A stretch of 64,000 nt of DNA from Mycolicibacterium helvum (GTDB taxonomy: Bacteria; Actinomycetota; Actinomycetes; Mycobacteriales; Mycobacteriaceae), in NCBI RefSeq assembly GCF_010731895.1, contig NZ_AP022596.1:2542001-2606000 (forward strand), in the 5' to 3' direction. The notes below the pieces were generated by a model. The model worked only from the letters and a program-made list of their open reading frames with translations, did not search any database and was not told the origin of the DNA. This document shows positions 31,318 through 41,140 of the stretch, piece by piece. The translations under genes were made by a program, and so were the position numbers. Every line of letters starts with the position of its first letter. Within the stretch, counting starts at the first letter, position 1.

Positions 31318-32961
31318 CTAGGGGTAAACCGCCGGGTTGGCGTGGGAGCGCGCATGCGCGATCGCGTCATCGAGCGAATCGATCAGGTGGTTTTCGTGGC
31401 GCAGGACGTCGAGGATGCCCATGTTGGCCAGCAGGGCCATGTGCTCGGGCTGGACACCCTTGATGATGACGGTGATGCCGCGCGACTCGAGGTCCTCGGC
31501 AATCTCGGCGAGTGTGTGGGCACCGGTGGCATCCAGCATTCCCAACTGCGACATGCGAATGACGACGACCGAAACGTCCGGGTAGTCGGTGATCGAGTTC
31601 GAGAGCCTCTCGGCCGCACCGAAGAACATCGCACCGTCCAACCGCAACAACGCGATCCGCTCGTCACCGGGAAGGTATGGGCCGGGCAGATCCTCGCGCA
31701 CCACGCTGCTGCGGCGCGCCACCGTGCGCAGCGCGAAGAACGCCGCGACGACGACGCCGATCTCCACCGCCTCGATCAGGTCGAAGCACACGGTGACGAC
31801 GGCAGTCAGCACGAAGGTCAACGCGTCCGAGCGGGTCGACCGGACGATCCTGCGGACGGTGCTCGCCGAGATCATCCGGAACGACGTGACCATCAGTACC
31901 CCGGCCAAGGCTGACAACGGAATTGCTCCGACCGGCCCGGTGGCCAGATACACCACCGCAAGCAATAGCAATGAGTGCACGATGGCCGAGAGTCGGGTGC
32001 GGGCCCCGGAGCGCACATTGACCGCGGTGCGGGCGATCGCACCGGTGGCAGGCATACCGCCGAAGAGTCCTGACGCCATCGACGCCAGCCCCTGACCGAC
32101 GAGTTCGCGGTCAGGATCGTAAGGACCAGTAGGTGACATGGTGGCCGCTACCCGCGCCGACAGCAGCGACTCGATCGCAGCCAGCGCGGCGATGGCCACC
32201 GCGGCGCCGATCAGTGTGCGCAGCGCGGCGGGATCAGCGTGCGGCATGACGGGCGCCGGCAGATGCGACGGCAAGTTCCCAATCGTGTCAACCGGAAGGT
32301 GGAAGGCGACCACGATCACCGTGGCCGCGACCACGGCGGTCAACGATTCGGGAATCCCGCGATGCAGCCGCGGCAGGCCCACCATCAGCACGGTGATGAA
32401 GCCCACGACCGCCACAGTCAGCCAAGCGGACGGCCAGTTCGCGTGTGAGACGACGGCCCAGGCGGCGGGCAGGGTGCGTTGCCCAGCCGGCGCGGTGACG
32501 CCGAACGCGGCCGGCACCTGCTGCAGGAAGATGATGACAGCGATCCCGAGCGTGAAGCCCTCGATCACGGGCCATGGAATGAACGTAACCGCGCGACCGA
32601 GGCCAATGACGCCGGCGCCCAGCACGATCAGCCCAGCCAATCCCGTGACGAGCGCGATACTGCCGATACCGTGTTGGGCGACGATCGGAGCCAGCACCAC
32701 CGCCATCGCGCCAGTTGGCCCCGAGACCTGGACATGCGAACCGCCGAACACCGCAGCGACCAGTCCGGCGACCACGGCGGTGATCAGCCCGGCTGCCGCC
32801 CCAACCCCGGAGCTGATCCCGAACGCCAGGGCAAGCGGCAGGGCCACCACACCGACCGTCACTCCGGCGATGATGTCGCGTCGCCATGTGCGCGGCAGCT
32901 CGGCGTAGTCGCTGAACCGCGGCAGTAACCGCGACAGCTGGCCGGCCGCCCTCGCGATCAC
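31318..32961 (-). CDS. SulP-family anion transporter with STAS domain
   Basis: A 547-residue transporter. About twelve membrane helices start at residue 30 (RRDIIAGVTVGVVALPLALA, a SulP signature). A C-terminal STAS domain (residues about 425-530, with VVVIRMSQLGMLDATG) follows. SulP proteins move sulfate, bicarbonate or related anions. The absence of a carbonic anhydrase domain leaves the substrate open. GTG 32961 overlaps the ArsR stop as GTGA, so both are one transcript and the ArsR protein probably controls the transporter. Confidence 0.92.
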   Translation of the reverse strand: MIARAAGQLSRLLPRFSDYAELPRTWRRDIIAGVTVGVVALPLALAFGISSGVGAAAGLITAVVAGLVAAVFGGSHVQVSGPTGAMAVVLAPIVAQHGIGSIALVTGLAGLIVLGAGVIGLGRAVTFIPWPVIEGFTLGIAVIIFLQQVPAAFGVTAPAGQRTLPAAWAVVSHANWPSAWLTVAVVGFITVLMVGLPRLHRGIPESLTAVVAATVIVVAFHLPVDTIGNLPSHLPAPVMPHADPAALRTLIGAAVAIAALAAIESLLSARVAATMSPTGPYDPDRELVGQGLASMASGLFGGMPATGAIARTAVNVRSGARTRLSAIVHSLLLLAVVYLATGPVGAIPLSALAGVLMVTSFRMISASTVRRIVRSTRSDALTFVLTAVVTVCFDLIEAVEIGVVVAAFFALRTVARRSSVVREDLPGPYLPGDERIALLRLDGAMFFGAAERLSNSITDYPDVSVVVIRMSQLGMLDATGAHTLAEIAEDLESRGITVIIKGVQPEHMALLANMGILDVLRHENHLIDSLDDAIAHARSHANPAVYP

Positions 32962-33335
32962 TGCGGATTCCCGACCGGCGGCAGTGCGTCGAATGCCTCG
33001 AGCTGTTGGTGCCGCGCCCGCAGGGTGTCGGCCAGAAAGCTGCGCGCGGTGACGAGTAACTCCCGGATCGAGGGATGCGCGAGCTCGTAATAGACCGCAT
33101 TGCCAACACGTTCAGCCGAAACGACGTGGTGGCGTTTGAGGACGGCCAGGTGCTGCGAGAGCAGCGTGGGCTCGATCTCGGTGGCGACCAGGATCTCGCT
33201 GACCGGGGTGGGCCCGGAATTGGCCGAGAGAATCTCGAGGACGCGGATTCGGGCAGGGTGGGCGAGTGCCTTGAAGAGGTTTGCCTTGATTTCGTAGAGC
33301 GGCCGTTCGGTGCCGCCGGGAACGCTGGTGGCCAC
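32958..33335 (-). CDS. ArsR-family transcriptional regulator
   Basis: A 125-residue winged-helix repressor. The core LFKALAHPARIRVLEIL and recognition helix region PTLLSQHLAVLKRHHVV are characteristic. No ArsR cysteine pair (CVC) is present, so metal sensing by the classic site is unlikely. GTG 33335 has GGAGGA upstream; a TTG at 33380 would add 15 residues. It is coupled to the SulP gene. The upstream region repeats GATTGAA at about 33348 and 33363, which may be part of an autoregulatory operator. Confidence 0.88.
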   Translation of the reverse strand: MATSVPGGTERPLYEIKANLFKALAHPARIRVLEILSANSGPTPVSEILVATEIEPTLLSQHLAVLKRHHVVSAERVGNAVYYELAHPSIRELLVTARSFLADTLRARHQQLEAFDALPPVGNPQ

Positions 33336-33442
33336 GGCGGTCCTCCGATTGAATACTTGATGGATTGAAGAAACTCTCAATACCTTAACCGAGGTGGTCG
33401 CGGCCAGCCAACTCCTCGTGCCCGTACGGGCACACTGGAGCC

Positions 33443-34447
33443 ATGGACCCGGTGGCTGCGCTACGCCAGATCGCGTACTACAAGGACCGGGCGCGCGAGG
33501 ATTCCCGGCGGGTGATGGCCTACCGAAAGGCCGCCGACATCGTCGAGGCGTTGGACGAGCCGAGTCGGGAGCGGCACGGCCGCGCCAACAGCTGGCAGTC
33601 GCTGCCCGGAATCGGACCGAAGACCGCCAAGGTCATTGCGCAGGCCTGGGCTGGCCAGGAGCCCGACTCGCTTGTCGAATTGCGAAGTGCGGCAGTCGAT
33701 CTCGGTGGCGGTGAAATTCGGGCCGCGTTACGCGGCGACCTGCATCTGCATTCGGACTGGTCGGATGGATCGGCCCCGATCCACGAGATGCTGGCCACCG
33801 CGGCCGCGTTGGGCCACGAGTACTGCGCGCTCACCGATCACTCGCCGCGGCTGACCGTCGCCAACGGGCTGTCCGCCGATCGGCTACGCCATCAGCTTGA
33901 CGTCATCGATGAGCTGCGCGAGGAGCTGGCGCCGTTCCGGATACTCACCGGCATCGAGGTCGACATCCTCGATGACGGCAGCCTGGATCAGGAGCCTGAA
34001 CTGCTGGATCGGCTCGACATTGTGGTGGCCAGCGTGCACTCCAAGCTGGCGATGGACGAACCGGCGATGACCCGCCGGATGGTGCGCGCAGTATCCGCCG
34101 CGCGGGTCAACGTCCTGGGCCACTGCACCGGGCGGTTGGTGACCGGCAGCCGCGGGATCCGGGCCGAGTCGAAGTTCGACGCCGAGAAGGTGTTCACCGC
34201 CTGCCGGGACAACAACACCGCCGTCGAGATCAACTCACGTCCCGAGCGCCGTGACCCGCCGACCCGCCTGCTCAAGCTGGCGTTGGAGATCGGTTGCGAC
34301 TTCTCGATCGACACCGACGCGCACGCCCCGGGCCAGCTTGACTTCCTCGGCTACGGTGCCCAGCGTGCGCTCGACAGCGGTGTACCGCTCGAGCGGATCA
34401 TCACCACCTGGCCGGCCGAGAAATTGGCTGGCTGGGCGGCACACTAA
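33443..34447 (+). CDS. PHP-domain phosphoesterase with helix-hairpin-helix region (Rv3856c-like)
   Basis: A 334-residue protein, close to the 335 residues of M. tuberculosis Rv3856c. Residues 1-90 hold a helix-hairpin-helix ([16 protein letters not shown]) like the fingers of PolX polymerases. From residue 95 a PHP domain shows the metal ligands [10 protein letters not shown], the Asp-His of ALTDHSP, and the later GHCTGRLV and DTDAHAPGQ. Such proteins act as metal-dependent phosphoesterases in DNA or nucleotide metabolism. The polymerase palm of PolX is missing, so it is not a polymerase. ATG 33443 is the start. Confidence 0.88.
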   Translation: MDPVAALRQIAYYKDRAREDSRRVMAYRKAADIVEALDEPSRERHGRANSWQSLPGIGPKTAKVIAQAWAGQEPDSLVELRSAAVDLGGGEIRAALRGDLHLHSDWSDGSAPIHEMLATAAALGHEYCALTDHSPRLTVANGLSADRLRHQLDVIDELREELAPFRILTGIEVDILDDGSLDQEPELLDRLDIVVASVHSKLAMDEPAMTRRMVRAVSAARVNVLGHCTGRLVTGSRGIRAESKFDAEKVFTACRDNNTAVEINSRPERRDPPTRLLKLALEIGCDFSIDTDAHAPGQLDFLGYGAQRALDSGVPLERIITTWPAEKLAGWAAH

Positions 34448-34651
34448 TTGCCCACCGGTGACAGGGCCCGCTCTCGGCTGGCCATGGCCGCGGTACCGGG
34501 CGCGGACGGACCCGTTGCGGCCACCAGAACCACCGGCCGAGGAGCGCCACCGTGGAAGGGGTGCAACCGCTGCCGGTCAGCGCCCGGAGACGACCAGATG
34601 GACGCGGCAATGCGTGGCTGGCGCCCCGCTGGCTCGCTGCGGTCAGCGCAT

Positions 34652-35857
34652 TCAGTCGGGCAGGTGCGGCACCTCCAATCCAGGGTCCCGGCCGACCAGC
34701 ACGCCCCGGGTGAGCACCGCGTTGCCGTAGCGGCGACGGACCTGGTCCACCGCCGCATCCAGCTCCAACGTGTCGGGGCGCCCACCGTGCAATGGCAGCT
34801 CCAATTGCTGAGCGCCGCCGGTGTCGATATTGGACACCGCGAACCCGATCAGCGTGATGCCCCGCTGCGCGATCAAAGGCGAGGCCGCGGCGACCAGACC
34901 GCGAGCGGCGGCCAGGATCGGTTCGGTGGACCCGGTGGCCATGGCCATCGTGTGCGAGCGGGTGACCCGGGTGAAATCGTCGAAGCGCAAGCGCAACAAC
35001 ACTGTTCGGCCGGTGCGCTGTGCCGAGCGCATCCGGCGGGTGATCCGGTCGACGAGGCCGATCACCACGGCATCCAGCTCGGCGGGCGTTCTGCGCTGAC
35101 GACCCAGCGCCCGCTGAGCGCCCACGGAGCGGCGGCGATGCACCGTCGTGACCCGGCGCCGGTCGATGTTGCGCGAGAGGCAATACAGTTGGTGTCCCAT
35201 CGCGGGTCCGACCATCGAGCCCAGCATCGACTCGGACAGTTCGGCGACCTGGGCGACGGTTTCGATACCGTGCGTGCCCAACTTGTCCGCTGTCTTGGGA
35301 CCCACACCCCACAGCCGCCGCACCGGCAGCGGATGCAGAAACGCCAACTCCCCGTCCGGTGGCACCAGCAGTAGGCCGTCGGGCTTGGCTTCCTGGCTGG
35401 CGACCTTCGCCAGGAACTTGGTGCGGGCGACCCCCACCGTGATGGGCAGCCCCACTCGATCTCGCACCTGCTGGCGCAAGCGGGCCCCGATCCGGGCCGG
35501 ATCACCCGACAGGCGCAGTAGTCCGGACACATCGAGGAAGGCCTCATCCACCGAGAGGGGTTCCACCAATGGCGTGGTGTCGCGAAAGACGTCGAAGACG
35601 TCGGCACTGGCTTGGCTGTAGGCCGACATCCGCGGTGGGACGACCACCGCGGCCGGGCACAGCCGGCGCGCGTGGTGGCCGCCCATCGCGGTACGCACCC
35701 CGTAGGCCTTGGCCTCATAGCTGGCGGCCAGCACCACGCCGCCGCCCACGATCACCGGGCGACCGCGCAGCGTCGGGTCGTCGCGCTGCTCGACCGACGC
35801 GTAGAACGAGTCGAGATCAGCGTGCAAGATGGTTGCCCCACCGCCGGACACGAACAT
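34652..35857 (-). CDS. Y-family DNA polymerase (DinB/Pol IV type, resembles mycobacterial DinB3)
   Basis: A 401-residue translesion polymerase. Catalytic acidic residues Asp14 ([14 protein letters not shown]) and Asp103/Glu104 (SVDEAFLDV) are present, with Tyr19 at the usual steric-gate place. The thumb helix-hairpin-helix is [13 protein letters not shown], and QLELPL near the C-terminus looks like a beta-clamp-binding motif. It differs from the DinX and DinP sequences I remember from M. tuberculosis; I recall a third M. smegmatis paralogue, DinB3, in the same ethA neighbourhood. ATG 35857 lies inside a LexA-like palindrome. The penicillin-binding protein gene ends 23 bases upstream. Confidence 0.9.
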   Translation of the reverse strand: MFVSGGGATILHADLDSFYASVEQRDDPTLRGRPVIVGGGVVLAASYEAKAYGVRTAMGGHHARRLCPAAVVVPPRMSAYSQASADVFDVFRDTTPLVEPLSVDEAFLDVSGLLRLSGDPARIGARLRQQVRDRVGLPITVGVARTKFLAKVASQEAKPDGLLLVPPDGELAFLHPLPVRRLWGVGPKTADKLGTHGIETVAQVAELSESMLGSMVGPAMGHQLYCLSRNIDRRRVTTVHRRRSVGAQRALGRQRRTPAELDAVVIGLVDRITRRMRSAQRTGRTVLLRLRFDDFTRVTRSHTMAMATGSTEPILAAARGLVAAASPLIAQRGITLIGFAVSNIDTGGAQQLELPLHGGRPDTLELDAAVDQVRRRYGNAVLTRGVLVGRDPGLEVPHLPD

Positions 35858-35864
35858 ATGTTCG
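35851..35864 (-). promoter_or_regulatory. LexA-like SOS box overlapping the dinB start codon
   Basis: CGAACATATGTTCG is a perfect palindrome. It matches the mycobacterial LexA consensus TCGAAC-N4-GTTCGA at ten of twelve fixed positions, missing only the outermost T/A pair. The polymerase ATG lies inside it. If the mRNA is leaderless, LexA there would block transcription initiation. Confidence 0.5.
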
Positions 35865-35880
35865 CATGCCGGTCCGACAG

Positions 35881-38406
35881 TCAGGCCGGCGGCGGTGCGT
35901 CCGGTGCAGGTGGTGGGGGTTCCGGGGCCGGTGGCGGCGGTGGTGGTTCGGGCGCCGGTGGCGGTGGCGGTGGCGGTGGCGGTGCCGGCGGCGGCCACAT
36001 CGGCAGCGTGATCGGCGGCAGGCCGGGGATGTTGATGACGTTGACGTCGGGCGGCGGGGCGTCCGGTGGCGGGGGAGGTGGCGGCGGCACCGCATCTGGC
36101 GGCGGTGCGGGTGGGGTCCCGTTGCTGGTGTTGATCGTGATGATCGACCCCGGAATGGTCTTGCCCGTTGGGGTGGTGCCCACCACCGTGCCCCGCGACG
36201 AGAAGCTGTTGATCGGGGTGGGCAGGTCGGCGACCTGGAAACCGGCGTCCCGCAGCCGTTTCCGCGCGGCATCGAAACTCAGGCCGGTGACGCTGGGCAC
36301 CATGCTGCCCGGGCCGCCCTCGACATAGCGCGGGTCGGTGGGCGGCAGTGCGATCGGGCCGAAATCTCCTGCGACCGGTTTCATCGCCAGGAACCACGTC
36401 CGCGCAGGTTCGTTGCCGCCGTAGAGATTCCCGCCCCCGCACTTGCGAAGCGGCCAAGAGCACAGCCCGCCGGGATTGGTGGAGTCGTCGAAAATGTAGT
36501 TCGCCGCGGCGTACTGATTGGTGAAGCCGAGAAACCCTGACGAGCGGTGCGATTCGGTGGTGCCGGTCTTACCTGACATCGGCAGGGTCCAGCCCGCCGA
36601 GCTGGCCGAACCGGCCGCCGTGCCGCTGGTGGCGTCTTTGGACAGCGCATTGGCCAGCGTGTTGGCCAGACCTTCCGGCACCACCTGCTCGCAGGACTGC
36701 GTCTCGACGGCAACCTCGCGGCCGTTGCGGTCGAAGATCTTGTCCACCGGGCTGGGCGGGCACCACATGCCACCCGAAGCCAATGTGGCTGCAACATTGG
36801 ACAATTCGAGCGCATTCAACTCGAACGGACCCAGGGTGAATGAGCCGAGGTTCTGGCGCTTGATGAAATCGGCCAGGCTCTCGTTGCTGTCCGGGTCGTA
36901 GGCGCGCGCTGTGCCCGGTTCTGCATAGGACCGCAATCCCAGCTTGACCGCCATGTCCACAGCGCGCTGCACGCCGACCTGGCCGATCAGCCGGGCGAAC
37001 GCTGTATTGGGGGACTGAGCCAGCGCATCCGTCACGCTCATCGGGCTGCGGTAGTTCCCGGCGTTCTTCACACACCAGGTCTCCTTGGGGCAGCCCGGGG
37101 TGTTACTGCTGCCCAGGCCCTTGCCCTGAAACTGCGCCGGAACCTCGAGCTGCGCGTTGATACCCATGCCCATATCGAGGGCAGCCGCGGTGGTGAAGAT
37201 CTTGAAGATCGATCCGGCGCCGTCGCCGACCAACGAGAAGGGTTGGGGCTGAACTGTTTGGCCGGCGTCCAGCTGCAGGCCGTAATTGCGGTTGTCGCCC
37301 ATCGCGATGACTTTGTGGCTGGTCTTGCCGGGTTGGATGACGCTCATCACGCTGGCGACCCCGTCCAGCGTCGGGCTGGCGACGGTGTCGATCGCCTTCT
37401 TCACGCTGTTCTGGACCGCCGGATTCAGGGTGGTCCGGATCAGGTATCCGTTGCGTGCCACATCATCCTTGGACAGTCCCGCTCGAGCCAGATACTGCAG
37501 CACGTAGTCGCAGAAGAAACCACGATCGCCGGCCGCGATGCACCCCTGCGGCAGGCTGTTGGGCTGCGGCAGAATGCCCAGCGGTTCCTGGCGGGCGGCG
37601 CGCAAGGCGTCGGCGTACTGGGGCTCGTTGTCGATCAACGTGTCGAGCACGAGATTGCGGCGCGTCAGCGCGGCCTCGGGGTTGGTGTACGGGTTCAGGG
37701 CACTGGTCGACTGCACGATCCCGGCCAGCAGCGCCGCCTGCTGCCAATTGAGGTCGTTGGCGTTGATGCCGAAGTAAGTCCTGGCGGCGTCCTGCACTCC
37801 GTAGGCGCCGTTGCCGAAGTAGACCAGGTTGAGGTAGCGGGTCAGGATCTCGGGCTTGGAGAGGGCCTTGTCCAGGGCCAGCGCCATCCGGATTTCGCGC
37901 AGTTTGCGCGCCGGCGTCGTCTCGATAGCCGCCCGCCGTTCGGAATCGGTCTGGGCGTTGACCAACAGGTTGTAGTTCTTGACGTACTGCTGCTCGATTG
38001 TCGACCCACCGCGGGTGTCGAGGTCACCCCTGAGGTAGCCGACGAGACCGGTCAGGGTGCCCTGAACGTCCACGCCGTTGTGGTCGGCGAAGCGCTTGTC
38101 CTCGATCGACACGATCGCCAACTTCATCGTGTCGGCAATCCGGTCGGTAGGCACCGGCCACCGGCGTTGGGCATAGATCCAGGCAATCGGGTTTCCCGCA
38201 GTGTCGACCATCGTGGAGACCGTGGGCACCTCGCCCGTCATCAGATCTTCGGAATCCTGGGCCGCTACGTCAGAGGCGTGATTGACGACGATGCCCGCGC
38301 CGCCGACGAGCGGAAAGAGCATGGCCGCCACCAAGACACCGGCCAGCACGCAGAACAACGCGAACTTGGCAACGGTGGCACCCGCCGTAGGGTGTGGCTC
38401 CGACAT
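35881..38406 (-). CDS. Class A penicillin-binding protein, PonA2 type, with PASTA domain
   Basis: An 841-residue bifunctional peptidoglycan synthase. An N-terminal membrane helix (about 15-40) precedes the GT51 glycosyltransferase with Glu102 (IEDKRFADHNGVD) and GGSTIEQQYVKN. The transpeptidase has Ser399-x-x-Lys402 (GSIFKIFT), SPN at 465-467 and SGKTGTTE. A PASTA repeat (PSVTGLSFDAARKRLRDAGF) and a Pro-rich tail of about 70 residues end the protein. It is very like the M. tuberculosis PonA2 sequence I remember, but that gene sits elsewhere (Rv3682), so this may be a PonA2 paralogue. All catalytic motifs are intact. Confidence 0.93.
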   Translation of the reverse strand: MSEPHPTAGATVAKFALFCVLAGVLVAAMLFPLVGGAGIVVNHASDVAAQDSEDLMTGEVPTVSTMVDTAGNPIAWIYAQRRWPVPTDRIADTMKLAIVSIEDKRFADHNGVDVQGTLTGLVGYLRGDLDTRGGSTIEQQYVKNYNLLVNAQTDSERRAAIETTPARKLREIRMALALDKALSKPEILTRYLNLVYFGNGAYGVQDAARTYFGINANDLNWQQAALLAGIVQSTSALNPYTNPEAALTRRNLVLDTLIDNEPQYADALRAARQEPLGILPQPNSLPQGCIAAGDRGFFCDYVLQYLARAGLSKDDVARNGYLIRTTLNPAVQNSVKKAIDTVASPTLDGVASVMSVIQPGKTSHKVIAMGDNRNYGLQLDAGQTVQPQPFSLVGDGAGSIFKIFTTAAALDMGMGINAQLEVPAQFQGKGLGSSNTPGCPKETWCVKNAGNYRSPMSVTDALAQSPNTAFARLIGQVGVQRAVDMAVKLGLRSYAEPGTARAYDPDSNESLADFIKRQNLGSFTLGPFELNALELSNVAATLASGGMWCPPSPVDKIFDRNGREVAVETQSCEQVVPEGLANTLANALSKDATSGTAAGSASSAGWTLPMSGKTGTTESHRSSGFLGFTNQYAAANYIFDDSTNPGGLCSWPLRKCGGGNLYGGNEPARTWFLAMKPVAGDFGPIALPPTDPRYVEGGPGSMVPSVTGLSFDAARKRLRDAGFQVADLPTPINSFSSRGTVVGTTPTGKTIPGSIITINTSNGTPPAPPPDAVPPPPPPPPDAPPPDVNVINIPGLPPITLPMWPPPAPPPPPPPPPAPEPPPPPPAPEPPPPAPDAPPPA

Positions 38407-38461
38407 GCCGCCAGACTAGGGCCACCCGGACTGGACGCGAATTCAATATGCGAAGCCGGAA

Positions 38462-39112
38462 TCAAACCGAGGCCGCAGAAGCCTTGGTCCCGCCGTAGAT
38501 GCTGGCGATCCAGATGTGCGCGAGGGCCTCCAGGGCGGCGTGCTCCGGCAGCGTCGGCTCCTGGCTGCCCTGGGCGGCGAACACCACCCGCTCGTTCATC
38601 AGATTGAGCGCTGTCGCCAGATCGTGGGCCGGGATGGTGTCAGGCGCCGCGCCCCGCTCACGCTCTTTGGTGATCAACCCGGCCGTGTAGTCGATCCAGC
38701 CGGTCATGAACGTTGTCCACATATCGCGCAGCTCGGAGTTGGCGGCCATCGCGGTGAGCCCGGCCAGTACGACCGCCCGGTGTGGGCGCAGCGAATCGAA
38801 GAAGGCGTGAATACCGGCGTGCCAGCCTTGCTGGGGGTGCTCGGTGACAGTGTCGGGCTGCTGCTCCGCGCCGGATGCCGTCATTGCGCGGGCGAACAAC
38901 CGCACCAGCACCGCGTCTTTGGACGCGAAATAGAAGTAGAAGGTCGGGCGGGACAGGCCGGCGCCCTTGGCGAGGTCGTCCACCGAGATCTCGGTAAACG
39001 GCCGCTGCTCGAGCATGTCCTCCAGCGTGCGCAGGATGGCCGCCTCGCGATCGTCCCCGGAGGGGCGGGTCGCGCGACGGCCGCGAACGCGGGTCGGGCT
39101 GGCGGCTGGCAC
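38462..39112 (-). CDS. ethR: TetR-family repressor EthR
   Basis: A 216-residue TetR repressor, exactly the M. tuberculosis EthR length. The shared core is RPSGDDRE, then SVDDLAKGAGLSRPTFYFYF (the DNA-binding helix-turn-helix), and the C-terminal ligand domain with ATALNLMNERVVFA. EthR represses the adjacent monooxygenase gene ethA. GTG 39112 is chosen because it gives the matching N-terminus; a TTG at 39145 would place the start inside the operator. It is divergent from ethA across palindromic sites. Confidence 0.93.
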   Translation of the reverse strand: MPAASPTRVRGRRATRPSGDDREAAILRTLEDMLEQRPFTEISVDDLAKGAGLSRPTFYFYFASKDAVLVRLFARAMTASGAEQQPDTVTEHPQQGWHAGIHAFFDSLRPHRAVVLAGLTAMAANSELRDMWTTFMTGWIDYTAGLITKERERGAAPDTIPAHDLATALNLMNERVVFAAQGSQEPTLPEHAALEALAHIWIASIYGGTKASAASV

Positions 39113-39131
39113 GGGCGTTACTTTACAGGGC

Positions 39132-39175
39132 GTTGATTTAATCAACAGAGCGTTGACCTATTCAACACGGTGTTG
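39132..39175. promoter_or_regulatory. EthR operator: three clustered GTTGA-type inverted repeats
   Basis: The ethR-ethA gap holds GTTGATTTAATCAAC (39132-39146), GTTGACCTATTCAAC (39152-39166) and CAACACGGTGTTG (39163-39175). They repeat every 15-20 bases. M. tuberculosis EthR binds a repeat-containing operator in the same place cooperatively. The arrangement here is more regular than I recall for that species. Confidence 0.8.
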
Positions 39176-39189
39176 ATAACGTGGCCGCC

Positions 39190-40659
39190 ATGACTGAACA
39201 CGTCGATGTAGTGATCGTGGGCGCGGGTATTTCCGGGATCAGCGCTGCCTGGCATCTGCAGGACCGCTGCCCGTCGAAGAGCTTCCTGATCCTGGAGCGC
39301 CGGGAGAGTCTCGGCGGCACCTGGGACCTGTTCAAATATCCCGGGATCCGATCGGACTCCGACATGTTCACCCTCGGCTTCCGGTTCAAGCCCTGGACAT
39401 CGCAGAAGGCGATCGCCGACGGTCCGTCGATCATGTCCTACCTCAACGAGACGGTCCGCGAGTGTGGCATCGACAAGCGCATCCGCTTTCGTCAACGCGT
39501 GGTGAGCGCGGAATGGTCCAGCGCCGACAACCAGTGGACGTTGCGCGTTGAGGCCGGGGGCGAACACAAGGACATCACCTGCTCGTTCCTCTTCGCGTGC
39601 AGCGGCTACTACAACTACGACCAGGGCTATTCGCCCGAGTTCCCCGGCGCCGAGGACTTCACCGGCACCATCGTGCACCCCCAGCACTGGCCTGAGGACC
39701 TGGACTACACCGGCAAACGGGTCGTGGTCATCGGTAGCGGCGCGACGGCCGTGACTCTCATTCCCGCCCTCGCCAATTCGGGTGCCGGGCACGTCACGAT
39801 GCTCCAGCGCTCGCCGACCTACATCGGGGCGCTGCCCGACGTCGACCCGTTTGCGGTACGAATGAACAAGCTGCTGCCCGCCAAACCCGCCTACGTCGCC
39901 AACCGCTGGAAGAGCATCATGTTTCAGTCCACCCAGTATTGGCTGGCCAGGCGGTTCCCCAACTTCATGCGCAAGCAGTTGATGACCATGGCGCAGCGGC
40001 GACTGCCCGAGGGGTACGACGTGAACAAGCATTTCGGCCCGAGCTACCGGGTGTGGGACGAACGACTGTGCTTGGCGCCGAACGGCGATCTGTTCCGCAC
40101 CATTCGCAAAGGTCAGGCCGACGTCGTCACCGACACAATCGAGCGCTTCACTCCGACCGGAATCAAGCTGGCCTCAGGGCAGGAGTGCGCAGCCGACATC
40201 ATCGTCACCGCAACGGGTTTGAATCTCCAGTTGTTCGGGGGTGCGGAGATCCGCCGCGACGGTGAGCCGCTCGACCTGACTTCCACGATGACCTACAAGG
40301 GCATGATGCTCTCCGGCGTGCCGAACATGGCCTTCACCATCGGCTACACCAACGCATCGTGGACGTTGAAGGCCGATCTGGTCTCCGAATTCGTCTGCCG
40401 CGTCCTCAATTACATGGATTCCCGCGGCTACGACAGGGTTGAACCCGGGCAGCCGGCGGCCGATATCGAGGAACGTCCGCTCATGGACTTCACCCCGGGC
40501 TATGTGCTGCGGGCACTGGACCGACTGCCCAAGGCCGGCTCGCGGGCACCGTGGCGACTCAAGCAGAATTATCTGCTGGACCTAGGGTTGATCCGGCACG
40601 GGAAGGTCGACGACGACGCCCTGCAGTTCGCCAAACACCATGTCTCGGTGGGTGTTTAG
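39190..40659 (+). CDS. ethA: Baeyer-Villiger monooxygenase EthA
   Basis: A 489-residue type I flavin monooxygenase, the same length as M. tuberculosis EthA, the enzyme that activates ethionamide. The FAD motif [14 protein letters not shown] begins the protein, the Baeyer-Villiger fingerprint [12 protein letters not shown] lies near residue 160, and the NADPH motif [12 protein letters not shown] near 180. The segment QLPEGYDV/KHFGP is conserved with EthA (here [14 protein letters not shown]). ATG 39190 matches the EthA N-terminus ([13 protein letters not shown]). It is divergent from ethR and convergent with rraA, overlapping it by four bases. Confidence 0.93.
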   Translation: MTEHVDVVIVGAGISGISAAWHLQDRCPSKSFLILERRESLGGTWDLFKYPGIRSDSDMFTLGFRFKPWTSQKAIADGPSIMSYLNETVRECGIDKRIRFRQRVVSAEWSSADNQWTLRVEAGGEHKDITCSFLFACSGYYNYDQGYSPEFPGAEDFTGTIVHPQHWPEDLDYTGKRVVVIGSGATAVTLIPALANSGAGHVTMLQRSPTYIGALPDVDPFAVRMNKLLPAKPAYVANRWKSIMFQSTQYWLARRFPNFMRKQLMTMAQRRLPEGYDVNKHFGPSYRVWDERLCLAPNGDLFRTIRKGQADVVTDTIERFTPTGIKLASGQECAADIIVTATGLNLQLFGGAEIRRDGEPLDLTSTMTYKGMMLSGVPNMAFTIGYTNASWTLKADLVSEFVCRVLNYMDSRGYDRVEPGQPAADIEERPLMDFTPGYVLRALDRLPKAGSRAPWRLKQNYLLDLGLIRHGKVDDDALQFAKHHVSVGV

Positions 40660-41138
40660 TCCGCTGGTATGACGACGATCCCGTCGTCATCGCTGTAAGC
40701 CAACTCGCCGGGGACGAAGCTCACGCCGCCGAAGCTGACCTCGACATCGCGCTCACCGGCGCCGGTCTTGGTGCTCTTACGGGGATTGGTTCCCAGTGCT
40801 TTGATGCCGATGTCGAGGGTGCGCAGGGTCGCCGCGTCCCGCACAGCGCCGTGCACGATGAGCCCCGCCCAGCCATTGGAGCGGGCCAGCTCGGCGATGA
40901 GGTCCCCGACCAGCGCGGTGTGCACCGAGGCGTCGCCGTCGATCACCAGAACGCGCCCGTCGCCCGGTTCGGACAGCACCGACTTCAACAGTGCGTTGTC
41001 CTGAAAGCAGCGCACCGTGCTGATCGGTCCGGCGAATTCGGTGCGGCCACCGAACTGACGGAACTGGACATCGCAGCTGCGCACCTCGGGTCCGATGGCG
41101 TCGACAAGGTCGGCGGTGGCGCGGACGGTGACGGTCAT
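40656..41138 (-). CDS. rraA: RraA-like protein (formerly annotated MenG)
   Basis: A 160-residue RraA-fold protein, orthologous in place and sequence to Rv3853. Conserved segments are [22 protein letters not shown] and [13 protein letters not shown], and the C-terminal DDDGIVVIP. RraA proteins regulate RNase E activity or act as HMG/CHA aldolase-type enzymes; the old menaquinone methyltransferase name is a misannotation. ATG 41138 is chosen; GTG 41144, overlapping the upstream stop, is an alternative. It follows the H-NS-like gene without a gap. Confidence 0.88.
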   Translation of the reverse strand: MTVTVRATADLVDAIGPEVRSCDVQFRQFGGRTEFAGPISTVRCFQDNALLKSVLSEPGDGRVLVIDGDASVHTALVGDLIAELARSNGWAGLIVHGAVRDAATLRTLDIGIKALGTNPRKSTKTGAGERDVEVSFGGVSFVPGELAYSDDDGIVVIPAD

Positions 41139-41140
41139 GC

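Noticed and set aside
37243..38607. A 454-codon frame antisense to the penicillin-binding protein
   Set aside because: The minus-strand gene has intact GT51 and transpeptidase motifs, so the plus-strand frame is a shadow.
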